This document shows positions 13,836 through 19,511 of a stretch of DNA of 19,511 nucleotides, piece after piece. The DNA is from Patescibacteria group bacterium (GTDB lineage: Bacteria > Patescibacteriota > Patescibacteriia > GCA-002772895): positions 1 through 19,511 of the forward strand of contig JAHINX010000004.1 of the NCBI GenBank assembly GCA_018895765.1, given 5' to 3'. Positions within the stretch are counted from its first letter, which is position 1. The number at the start of each line of letters is the position of its first letter. The notes under the pieces were generated by a model. That model saw nothing but the letters and a program-made list of their open reading frames with translations, made no database searches and was not told the DNA's origin. The translations under genes were made by a program, and so were the position numbers.

Positions 13836-13919
13836 AATTCTCCCACAAAAAATCCGGCTTTGCAAGCCAAAAAAATAATCGGCTCAACGGGAGACGCCAT
13901 TGAGCCGATTAGCAAAATT
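13836..13919 (-). repeat. 84-bp two-hairpin element, copy 2, upstream of the small unknown gene
   Basis: This is the second copy of 9288-9371, in the same orientation relative to its downstream gene. Hairpin A (13877-13889 / 13898-13910) has one changed base. Hairpin B is reduced to a 5-bp GGCTT/AAGCC core because three bases differ. The T6 run, GGGAGA (13844-13839) and the complementary TCTCCC (13894-13889) are all kept. The ATG at 13825 follows the element by 10 nt. Confidence 0.75.
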
Positions 13920-14198
13920 GTTATTAAATCCTCCTGAATCCCCCTTTTCCCTCCGGGCTGGTGCCTCCGGGCTGGAAGCCAAAGGGGGAGAAGGAGAGAA
14001 AATCCCCCACCTAGCCTCCCTCTCCGAGCCGGTTAAAATTTGACGATTAAACTGTTTTAGAAAATCATCCTTAACGGCAACGGCTATCTCATTAAAGCCG
14101 AGCCGGAGGCCTTGAATACAAGAGGGAGGAAGAAAAGCAAGGGCGGGGCTAAAAGCCCCGCCCCAACTATCTGTGTTATATATGATAAAATCTATGAC
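13920..14198. repeat. Non-coding stretch of repeats with a GC-rich hairpin
   Basis: No gene is seen. CCTCCGGGCTGG occurs twice (13950-13961 and 13964-13975) between CCCCCTTTT and AAAGGGGG blocks, and CCGAGCCGG is repeated near 14025 and 14097. A strong hairpin, GGGCGGGGCT (14141-14150) with AGCCCCGCCC (14154-14163), lies 36 bp beyond the AbrB-like gene's stop. On the minus strand it is followed by T-rich sequence, so it may be that gene's terminator. Confidence 0.55.
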
Positions 14199-14360
14199 TT
14201 ATTTCTTCCAATCTGTTATCATCACCTTACTCCCATATTTTTTCACAATCACCTTCTGCCGTTCCTTCCATTTTAATTCGCGCATAATTTCTTTTGGAAC
14301 GGAAATATAATATGTCCCACGCCCGTTCTTCACAATTTTGCGAATGTCTTTATTTTCCAT
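14199..14360 (-). CDS. AbrB/SpoVT-like DNA-binding protein, 53 residues
   Basis: The short frame reads MENKDIRKIVKNGRGTYYIS, then VPKEIMRELKWKERQKVIVK and KYGSKVMITDWKK. That is the pattern of a single swapped-hairpin AbrB domain: a basic first strand, G-x-G-x-Y-x-I-S-V-P-K-E, a short helix with LKW, then two strands. Such proteins bind DNA as dimers, commonly as transcription regulators or antitoxins. There is no toxin gene beside it. An extended -10 promoter (14442-14434) with an AACGTT palindrome just downstream lies about 70 bp upstream, consistent with self-regulation, which is inferred. Confidence 0.75.
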   Translation of the reverse strand: MENKDIRKIVKNGRGTYYISVPKEIMRELKWKERQKVIVKKYGSKVMITDWKK

Positions 14361-14373
14361 AGATATTTGCTGG

Positions 14374-14394
14374 ATCCCGCATCAAGTGCGGGAT
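14374..14394. repeat. Small dispersed-type palindrome ATCCCGCA/TGCGGGAT
   Basis: Two 8-bp arms enclose a 5-nt loop, with the flanks TGG and GACA common to a widely scattered bacterial repeat type. It lies in the leader of the AbrB-like gene, so it would be transcribed. Confidence 0.6.
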
Positions 14395-14405
14395 GACAAT
14401 TATTT

Positions 14406-14442
14406 AGTAACGTTACCTGGAACGTTACTTTATATTATATCA
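14406..14442 (-). promoter_or_regulatory. Promoter and AACGTT palindrome of the AbrB-like gene
   Basis: On the minus strand TGATATAAT (14442-14434) is an extended -10. Just downstream, AGTAACGTT (14406-14414) and AACGTTACT (14421-14429) form a perfect 9-bp inverted repeat covering the expected start site. The AACGTT core recurs in the palindromes at 8350-8382 and 10795-10812. Confidence 0.5.
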
Positions 14443-14457
14443 CCACTCGTCAAAAAC

Positions 14458-14486
14458 AAAAAACCCCGAAAATTCGAGGTTTTTTA
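14458..14486 (-). terminator. Terminator of tRNA-Leu(GAG)
   Basis: On the minus strand CCTCG pairs with CGGGG (one wobble), flanked by A6 and T6. It directly follows the tRNA 3' end. It also fits as a terminator on the plus strand. Confidence 0.75.
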
Positions 14487-14487
14487 A

Positions 14488-14572
14488 TGCGCGGGAGAGG
14501 ATTTGAACCTCCACGGGCTTGCGCCCACATCCCCCTCAAGGATGCGTGTATACCAGGTTTCACCACCCGCGC
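14488..14572 (-). tRNA. tRNA-Leu (anticodon GAG)
   Basis: The acceptor arms GCGCGGG (14572-14566) and CCCGCGC (14495-14489) pair perfectly, with A at 14488 as discriminator. The anticodon stem CATCC/GGATG holds TTGAGGG, giving GAG, which reads CUC and CUU. The class II variable arm GGGC-GCAA-GCCC and T arm GAGG-TTCAAAT-CCTC are complete. No CCA is encoded. Confidence 0.95.
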
Positions 14573-14648
14573 GTAAATTAAATTTTATTGCCGAATCTTG
14601 AACACTACACCACTTGCCACCCTAAAAAGCAAACTAACGGCAAGGGTA

Positions 14649-14667
14649 TGCCAACAATATAACAATT
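14649..14667. repeat. 19-bp repeat TGCCAACAATATAACAATT, copy 1
   Basis: This is identical to 18124-18142. It lies 4 bp past the stop of the kinase-like gene. Both copies are immediately downstream of a minus-strand coding region. The 99-bp gap between here and the tRNA shows nothing else certain. Confidence 0.6.
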
Positions 14668-14671
14668 TATT

Positions 14672-15685
14672 TCATATTGTTCTGCTCTTCCCCACAATCA
14701 GCCGCAATCCCTGTAGCACTACTTTTATCTCAACTTCTTTATAAAAATTTTTCACCCCGTCTACATAAATAGAAAAAGCAATCCCGCTTTTTATATTTAT
14801 TATATTTGCAAAGAATAAGCTTTCTTTAGAATTATCTTTTCTGAAAATCCCCATTCTTTTTTTAGGCCTTACAAAAATTTCCAACTGGCCGTCTTTCGGA
14901 TTTATTTTAGGAGCGCTTTTGTCTTCATCATCCAAATTTAAATTATAAATAACCACATCACCCCCTGGTGACATAACCTCATATTTCTTATTGCAAAATA
15001 AGGGCACACGCTGGTTGGTAATATACAAACGGGAGATAAATGACTTTCCGTTTATTTTCCCGACATCAATCTTATCTATAATCCTCTGCGAAAGAACTTC
15101 GCATGCGGCTACACCCTCCGGAATGCCAAGCGCTTCCGCTATATGATAATCGCCTCCGCCCAAGGGTATTATTCCCAAAATAATATCTAGCTCTGCCGCC
15201 ACCCGTATTGATTCTTTTATAATATCGTCTCCGCCAACTACAACTATCGTTGTTATCCCGCGTCTCGTATCTTCTTCAATTAATTCTTTCAAATTTTTAA
15301 ACTGCGACAGTCTGTGCACTCTGCCACTTATCCCTAAATCCGTTAATCTGTTTTCTATAGCCCTTAACTGCTTTTCATATTTTGCTCCGCGAAGATACTC
15401 CGCATAAATATACGCATAAGGCGAAGTATAAATTTTTGTGCTAGAAATCTTTTTTGATTTTAAAAGTTCTTCCGCAATATTCTTCTTAATCCGTTTTTTA
15501 ATATTTTTTTTATCCAAAAGCTCATCTATGGATTTTGTTTTTCTTTTCACGCTCTTTGATTTTTTCTCAACTAAAGAAAGCGCTGCCTTTTTAACGGAAA
15601 CGTCTTTTTTCTCAAGATTTTTTTGAGGAAAGGCAACGGATTTATTTTCTATTTTTTTAGAAATTTTAGTTTTCTTCGCTGGCAT
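14672..15685 (-). CDS. Diacylglycerol-kinase-fold protein with altered catalytic motifs
   Basis: The 337-residue protein starts with about 85 Lys/Ser-rich, low-complexity residues, probably disordered, then continues as a lipid kinase-like (DAGK/LCB5) catalytic domain. The fold markers are present: ITTIVVVGGDD (about 144-154) and GIIPLGGGDYHIAEALGIPE. However, the usual GGDGT is GGDDI and the usual PxGTGND is PLGGGDY, so ATP binding and catalysis may be altered or lost. A beta-rich C-terminal domain follows. It overlaps the bactofilin gene by 20 bp and is almost certainly co-translated with it, which suggests a role at the membrane or in cell shape. It stops at TGA, showing that TGA is a stop codon here. 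Confidence 0.7.
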   Translation of the reverse strand: MPAKKTKISKKIENKSVAFPQKNLEKKDVSVKKAALSLVEKKSKSVKRKTKSIDELLDKKNIKKRIKKNIAEELLKSKKISSTKIYTSPYAYIYAEYLRGAKYEKQLRAIENRLTDLGISGRVHRLSQFKNLKELIEEDTRRGITTIVVVGGDDIIKESIRVAAELDIILGIIPLGGGDYHIAEALGIPEGVAACEVLSQRIIDKIDVGKINGKSFISRLYITNQRVPLFCNKKYEVMSPGGDVVIYNLNLDDEDKSAPKINPKDGQLEIFVRPKKRMGIFRKDNSKESLFFANIINIKSGIAFSIYVDGVKNFYKEVEIKVVLQGLRLIVGKSRTI

Positions 15686-16121
15686 CTTCCTCTTTTTTTA
15701 ATTTTTTAGAGGTCTTACTTTCTTTTGGATTATCCGGGTCAAGCATAGTGCATTTGCCATTGAATAATGCGCCTGCGGTGATAACAAGAGTTTTGGCTTC
15801 TATATCGCCATATATTCTTGAGGTCGGAGATAACTCCAATTTTTCTTTTATTTTTACATTCCCTTCTATAACTCCGGCGACATAAGCATCGTGCGCGGAA
15901 ACACTAGCTGTTATTCTAGCTTTTTCACCTACCTGCAAATTATTATTTGTTTTTACGCTTCCTAATACCTGGCCCTCTATCACTACATTACCCTTGCTGT
16001 TAAAATCACCTTCAACCTTTACGCCTTGAGCGATTATTGTATCCTGCAGATCCCTTTCCCCTTCTTCGTCTTCGGAATAATAATTTTCAGCATCATCCTC
16101 TTTTATCTCTTTTTTGAACAT
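15666..16121 (-). CDS. Bactofilin
   Basis: This 151-residue protein is a bactofilin, which polymerises without nucleotide into filaments at the membrane and helps set cell shape or organise wall enzymes. After an acidic N-terminal tail (1-27), TIIAQGVKVEGDFNSKGNVV (28-47) opens the right-handed beta-helix, whose repeated hydrophobic/Gly pattern (VVIEGQVLGSV, VAGVIEGNVKI, RIYGDIEAKTLVI) continues to about 125. The C-terminal tail is Lys/Glu-rich. Length is typical. It is the first gene of a pair with the overlapping kinase-like gene. Confidence 0.92.
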   Translation of the reverse strand: MFKKEIKEDDAENYYSEDEEGERDLQDTIIAQGVKVEGDFNSKGNVVIEGQVLGSVKTNNNLQVGEKARITASVSAHDAYVAGVIEGNVKIKEKLELSPTSRIYGDIEAKTLVITAGALFNGKCTMLDPDNPKESKTSKKLKKEEDASEEN

Positions 16122-16160
16122 AAAATTTATATTTAATTCTAGTTTATTTAACTTAAGCTT

Positions 16161-16188
16161 ATCTTAGCAAATATGGGAAAAAATACAA
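16161..16188 (-). promoter_or_regulatory. Probable bactofilin operon promoter
   Basis: On the minus strand TTGTAT (16188-16183) and TAAGAT (16166-16161) are spaced by 16 bp, placing the start about 30 nt before the ATG at 16121. No Shine-Dalgarno is seen. Confidence 0.45.
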
Positions 16189-16230
16189 TATGTCTCTTAA
16201 TTTATGCATAAAAATATAAATTTTGAGGAT

Positions 16231-16320
16231 ATCACTAATGGCGAGTACACCCACTAATAATCGCGATGTCATTAGTGATTCGTACAATTAGTGGGGCGAG
16301 TAAAACGAGCCCATTAGTGA
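16231..16320. repeat. Nested inverted repeats built from CACTAAT/ATTAGTG
   Basis: ATCACTAATG (16231-16240) pairs with CATTAGTGAT (16270-16279), and CCCACTAAT (16250-16258) pairs with ATTAGTGGG (16287-16295). A fifth ATTAGTG lies near 16312. GGCGAGTA is repeated directly at 16240-16247 and 16295-16302. The two inverted repeats interlock, so they can form alternative or pseudoknotted structures. The block lies between the argS stop and the bactofilin promoter. No gene is seen. Confidence 0.65.
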
Positions 16321-16343
16321 AATTCTCAAGCAACCATTGGTTG

Positions 16344-18077
16344 CTACATCTCCTCCAGTACTTCAATCCCCAACAATCCCAATCCCGTTTCCATTGTTTT
16401 TAACACATTTTCAATAACAACCATCAAAAGTTGGCGTTCCGCAGGTTCAGCTTCTAATACCCGGACTTTATGATAAAAATCAGAAATATTTCCGGATAAA
16501 CTATATAAATAACTTGATACTTCTTCCGGATCCATACCCTCTACTGCCGACAAAACCGCTTCTGGAAATTTCGCAACTTCTAAAATCATCTCCCAAACCT
16601 CATCTTTCTCCAACCCTTCACTGTAGGGCTCCCGAAGCCCTACCACTTTCTTGCCCTTACTCTTGCGCAGAATTGAATGCAGACGCGCGTAAGAATATAA
16701 AAGATACGGCCCTGTTTTGCCGGTAAAATTAATAGACTCCTTTGGATTAAATTTTATTCTTGTCGCCGGGTTTACATTTAGAATATAAAACTTCAGCGCG
16801 GCAGAAGCGATAATTGCCGCTCTTCTATCCGATTCCGCTTGTTTTATAAAATCATTGCGAGCTTTGACTTCTTTTCCAGCCAACTCTTCCATTTTATCCA
16901 GTAAATCATCGGCGTCAACAACAGTTCCTTCGCGCGATTTCATTCTTCCTTCCGGCAATTCAACCAAGCCGTAACTTAGATGTTTTAATTCCGCGGTTTT
17001 CCCAAAATCTAATTGCCCCAATACGCAGAATAATTGTTTAAAATATAAATCCTGCTCCGAACCGACAACATAATAAATTTTTTTATACCCCTCTCTAATC
17101 CGTTCTTTGGCAAGCGCCAAATCGTTTGTGGAATAAATCGCAGTGCCGTCAGCGCGAAGCATTATTTTATCCGGCAAATTGCATTTTTCCAGTTTTGCAA
17201 CAATATTTCCTTTTTCATCTTTGCTGAACTTTTTCTTTTTTAAATACTCTTCAACAATTTTTTTGCCATCTTTGTATAACTCGCTCTCATAATAAACTTT
17301 ATCAAATGAAACTCCCAATCTTTTATATGTTTTCTCATAACCGTCAAGCACCCACTTTTGCATTGTTTTCCAAAGCGCAACCGTTGCCCTGTCGCCTTTT
17401 TCCCATTTTTGGAGCATCTCTTGAGCCTGCTTTTCCAAAGCTGGGCCCCGCCTCGACTCGCTGTCGCTTGTCAACGCGAGGCGGGTCTTCTTTTTCTCAA
17501 ACATTACATAATATTTTCCAACAAAGTGGTCGGGCTTCATTCCCGATTTTAGTGGAGTATCATTTTTCCCCCATAATTTATACGCCAGCATTGCTTTGCA
17601 GATTGCAACGCCCCTGTCATTTACCAGACAGCTTCTTTTTACTTTATGCCCCGCGAATTCCATTATATTTGCCAGCGCCTCTCCCAAAAACGCGTTTCTA
17701 ATATGACCGAGATGAAGCGGTTTGTTGCTGTTCGGCGAAACATATTCCAGCATCACCTTCTCCCCCTTCCCTATGTTCAGAGTTGGGCTCTGAACATTCT
17801 TTAAAATTTCTTTTGCAACCGCACCTCTTTTTAAATAAAAATTAATGTAGGGGCCATTGGTTTCCATCCTTTCTATCCATTTATTTTTTATCTCAGTAGT
17901 TAATTTGGTAGGAGATTTCTTCAATGCTTTTGCCAATTTAAAAAGCGGGAGCGCCAAATCCCCTCCTTTTGCATTTTCCGGAGGATATTCAAAATCCTGG
18001 GACTGAACTAATTTACATCCCAATTTTTTATTGACTTCTTTGGCTAATTCTTGTTTTAGCTTTTCTAAAAAATACAT
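16344..18077 (-). CDS. argS: Arginyl-tRNA synthetase
   Basis: ArgS is a class I synthetase that charges tRNA-Arg. The 577-residue protein has the ArgS N-terminal domain (1-85), the HIGH motif as HLGH (122-125, in SPNSNKPLHLGHIRNAF), VNDRG (152-156), a degenerate KMSKS as GRMKSREGT (377-385), and a C-terminal DALR anticodon-binding domain beginning about YSYARLHSILRK (461-472). Length is normal for the family. Three palindromes lie inside the coding DNA; the largest gives the odd stretch TRLALTSDSESRRGP (198-212) in a probable surface loop. It is preceded by tyrS, 98 bp away in the same orientation. No Shine-Dalgarno is visible. Confidence 0.96.
   Translation of the reverse strand: MYFLEKLKQELAKEVNKKLGCKLVQSQDFEYPPENAKGGDLALPLFKLAKALKKSPTKLTTEIKNKWIERMETNGPYINFYLKRGAVAKEILKNVQSPTLNIGKGEKVMLEYVSPNSNKPLHLGHIRNAFLGEALANIMEFAGHKVKRSCLVNDRGVAICKAMLAYKLWGKNDTPLKSGMKPDHFVGKYYVMFEKKKTRLALTSDSESRRGPALEKQAQEMLQKWEKGDRATVALWKTMQKWVLDGYEKTYKRLGVSFDKVYYESELYKDGKKIVEEYLKKKKFSKDEKGNIVAKLEKCNLPDKIMLRADGTAIYSTNDLALAKERIREGYKKIYYVVGSEQDLYFKQLFCVLGQLDFGKTAELKHLSYGLVELPEGRMKSREGTVVDADDLLDKMEELAGKEVKARNDFIKQAESDRRAAIIASAALKFYILNVNPATRIKFNPKESINFTGKTGPYLLYSYARLHSILRKSKGKKVVGLREPYSEGLEKDEVWEMILEVAKFPEAVLSAVEGMDPEEVSSYLYSLSGNISDFYHKVRVLEAEPAERQLLMVVIENVLKTMETGLGLLGIEVLEEM
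16623..16643. repeat. Palindrome inside argS (GTAGGGCT/AGCCCTAC)
   Basis: Two perfect 8-bp arms enclose a 5-nt loop. The sequence encodes VGLREPY at about residues 479-485, between the catalytic and anticodon-binding parts. It looks like a short invasive repeat that has stayed in frame. Confidence 0.5.
17447..17485. repeat. Palindromic element inserted in frame in argS
   Basis: CCCGCCTCG (17447-17455) and CGAGGCGGG (17477-17485) form a perfect 9-bp stem with a 21-nt loop. It is strikingly GC-rich against AT-rich surroundings and encodes residues about 198-211. Rare codon choices such as CGG, CTC and TCG cluster here. An in-frame mobile palindrome is likely. Confidence 0.65.
17773..17797. repeat. 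Palindrome inside argS (ATGTTCAGAG/CTCTGAACAT)
   Basis: Two perfect 10-bp arms enclose TTGGG. The sequence encodes NVQSPTLN at about residues 94-101, in the linker between the N-terminal domain and the catalytic core. Confidence 0.5.
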
Positions 18078-18175
18078 GGCTATATTGTTATATTGCCATA
18101 TTGTTATCTTACTATGCTATGCCTGCCAACAATATAACAATTAGCGAGCAAAGCGAGCGATAACAATCTAACAAT
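18078..18175. repeat. tyrS-argS spacer made of ATTGTTA repeats, including copy 2 of the 19-bp repeat
   Basis: The spacer is dominated by ATATTGTTAT/ATAACAATAT units on both strands. TGCCAACAATATAACAATT (18124-18142) exactly repeats 14649-14667, and GCGAGCAAAGCGAGCG lies at about 18144-18160. The window's first 70 bases show similar CAATATAGCAATT text. I see no gene here. Confidence 0.55.
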
Positions 18176-19511
18176 TTATATTATTTTTACAAAATGCCTT
18201 TTCCCTTTTTTCAAAATCCCGGGTATAGCCTTTTCCTCAAAATTTTCTATCTTATTACCATCCAGCGAAACCCCGCCTTGCTCAATCGCCCGACGTGCAT
18301 CACTTTTGCTTGAACACAATTTTGACTCAACTAAAACATCAGCAACATTCTTGCTTCCTTTCAGTTTATATTCCGGCATCTCGGAAGGCGCGTCTTTTTT
18401 TACAATCACTGATTCAAAATGCGCTTTACCTTTTTTTGCTGATGATTCGCCCAAAAATAATTTTGCCACTTCGTAAGCCAGTTTTAGCTTGGTATCACGC
18501 GGATTGCTTTTTGCTTCTTTTTTCATTAGCTCCCAATCAGAAACTTTTGTACAAAGCTCAAACCCATGAGCAATCATTCCGTCCGACCAACTCATTACTT
18601 TTCCAAACATATCTTCCGGACTATCTGACAGCGCAACCATATTACCTTCGCTCTTTCCCATTTTTTTGCCCGATGTGTCGGCTAACAATTTCATTGTTAA
18701 AACAAATTTTTCTTTGTTTTTCATTTGTTTCATCAAGTCCCTGCCGGCTAACATATTAAATGTCTGGTCGTTTCCACCAACCTCTCCATCAACATCCATA
18801 ACTACGCTGTCATACGCCTGCATCATCGGATACATAAACTCATGAACATAAATCGGTGTGGGTGGTCTTTTTTTTGCAGTTTCAACACTAAACCTAAAAT
18901 TATTCTTAGAATTTATATCCATCGTCTTAGCGCATTCGAGACAGCCGATTATAGGATCATAAATACTTTCAGTATCAAGTTCACCATTATTATTTATATG
19001 AAAAGACATAATATTTTTTGCGATCATCCAATGTCCATTGGGACACTGGATTTCACCATAAAATCGTTTTTCAAACATATCGCGCTCCATCATTCTTTGC
19101 ACACTAAACTTTGACGATAGTTGCAACACATCACCAAAGTTCATTTTAGAAAACCATTTACTGTTATATTTTACTTCTACAGGGTTTTTTCCATTAAAAT
19201 CTAAAATTGCCGAAGCCTGCTTTTGATAGCTCTTGCAATTCTTCAAAACTTCTTCGCGAGTAAGCGCTTGCCTTACAGAAGTTTTATCAGTCGGGTCGCC
19301 AATCATTCCAGTAAAATCGCCGATTAAAAATATAATCTTATGTCCCAAATTCTGGAACTGGCGAAGTTTTAACATTGTAATACCATGCCCGATATGGAGC
19401 GTTGGAGCCGTTGGGTCATAACCGGTATATATCGTCAGCTTCTTTTTTGATTTTAATAATTTTTCCAAAAACCCAGAAGTCGGATAAACATTCTCCACCC
19501 CGCGGGTCAAA
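18176..19511 (-). CDS. tyrS: Tyrosyl-tRNA synthetase (5' end outside the window) with an extra Cys/His segment
   Basis: TyrS charges tRNA-Tyr. The frame is open to the window edge and begins in the middle of the conserved ...TRGVENVYP segment, so the true start lies beyond 19511. Counting from there, HIGH is at 39-42 (LHIGHG), GDFTGMIGDPT at 64-74, the tyrosine-binding QAYDSV follows HEFMYPMM, and KMSKS appears as KMGKS (283-287). An S4 RNA-binding domain ends the protein (about 388-444). Between FEKR and PIYVHEF, where this family normally has only a few residues, about 60 extra residues occur (about 152-215). They carry CPNGH and CLEC, a possible zinc knuckle. It is upstream of argS in the same orientation. 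Confidence 0.93.
   Translation of the reverse strand, partial: LTRGVENVYPTSGFLEKLLKSKKKLTIYTGYDPTAPTLHIGHGITMLKLRQFQNLGHKIIFLIGDFTGMIGDPTDKTSVRQALTREEVLKNCKSYQKQASAILDFNGKNPVEVKYNSKWFSKMNFGDVLQLSSKFSVQRMMERDMFEKRFYGEIQCPNGHWMIAKNIMSFHINNNGELDTESIYDPIIGCLECAKTMDINSKNNFRFSVETAKKRPPTPIYVHEFMYPMMQAYDSVVMDVDGEVGGNDQTFNMLAGRDLMKQMKNKEKFVLTMKLLADTSGKKMGKSEGNMVALSDSPEDMFGKVMSWSDGMIAHGFELCTKVSDWELMKKEAKSNPRDTKLKLAYEVAKLFLGESSAKKGKAHFESVIVKKDAPSEMPEYKLKGSKNVADVLVESKLCSSKSDARRAIEQGGVSLDGNKIENFEEKAIPGILKKGKRHFVKII

Noticed and set aside
13826..13915. 30-codon N-terminal extension of the small gene upstream of the helicase
   Set aside because: The extension lies almost wholly in the 84-bp repeat and reads as repeat-derived sequence. 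The ATG at 13825 is the better start.
13581..13937. Plus-strand reading frame antisense to the small unknown gene, resembling one at 9312-9521
   Set aside because: The similarity between the two frames comes from the 84-bp repeat they both cross, so they are not homologous proteins.
14590..14645. Possible tRNA remnant upstream of tRNA-Leu(GAG)
   Set aside because: A GTTCAAG resembles a T loop, but no T stem, acceptor stem or anticodon arm can be drawn around it.
1..19511. Alternative genetic code (TGA as an amino acid), known in some CPR lineages
   Set aside because: The kinase-like gene stops at TGA (14672-14674), and no recognised gene has an in-frame TGA.

Overview
The window is AT-rich, tightly packed DNA with a standard genetic code (TGA ends the kinase-like gene near 14672). 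Most start codons lack a Shine-Dalgarno sequence, several promoters sit almost on the start codon, and the intergenic gaps are full of small palindromic repeats. Combined with a short Rel enzyme, ParAB, a bactofilin, small membrane proteins of no recognised family and a free-standing LAGLIDADG gene beside a tRNA, this suggests a Patescibacteria/CPR genome, probably Parcubacteria-like. That placement is inference; no rRNA or ribosomal protein gene is present.

Layout. 1-800: a small helix-turn-helix gene, its terminator, a 75-nt hairpin whose apical loop reads AGGAGGAGG, and a promoter region rich in CGCGAAA motifs. 801-2294: a Rel/SpoT-type (p)ppGpp synthetase/hydrolase that stops after its TGS domain. 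2316-4200: a shared terminator and the convergent parA-parB operon. 4174-5081: tRNA-Leu(CAA), whose promoter shares its -35 box with the divergent parA promoter, then a LAGLIDADG endonuclease gene. 5082-7886: membrane proteins, a YdjM-like membrane hydrolase, YraN and a SAM methyltransferase. 7887-8517: a mosaic of dispersed repeats.

8363-10853: a segment bracketed by two 59-bp direct repeats. It holds a SWIM zinc-finger protein and a wHTH-nucleotidyltransferase/HEPN pair whose promoter overlaps a perfect 44-bp palindrome. 10986-13825: a UvrD-family helicase with an intact DEDDh exonuclease inserted in its 2B region, preceded by a small unknown gene. An 84-bp two-hairpin element occurs twice, each copy just upstream of a minus-strand start codon (9288-9371 and 13836-13919). 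13920-14660: repeats, a 53-residue AbrB-like gene and tRNA-Leu(GAG). 14672-16121: a diacylglycerol-kinase-fold protein with altered signature motifs, overlapping a bactofilin gene. 16344 to the end: argS, which carries three palindromes inside its coding sequence, and tyrS, which has an extra segment with paired Cys/His and Cys/Cys and runs off the window.

The housekeeping genes cover translation (argS, tyrS, two tRNA-Leu), the stringent response, chromosome partition and the cell envelope. The accessory part (about 8.3-14.4 kb) has a toxin-antitoxin-like pair, a helicase-nuclease and repeated regulatory-looking elements. The items most worth following up are the palindrome-controlled MNT/HEPN pair in its repeat-bounded segment, the helicase-exonuclease fusion, the 84-bp leader element, the AGGAGG-loop hairpin and the palindromes inside argS.
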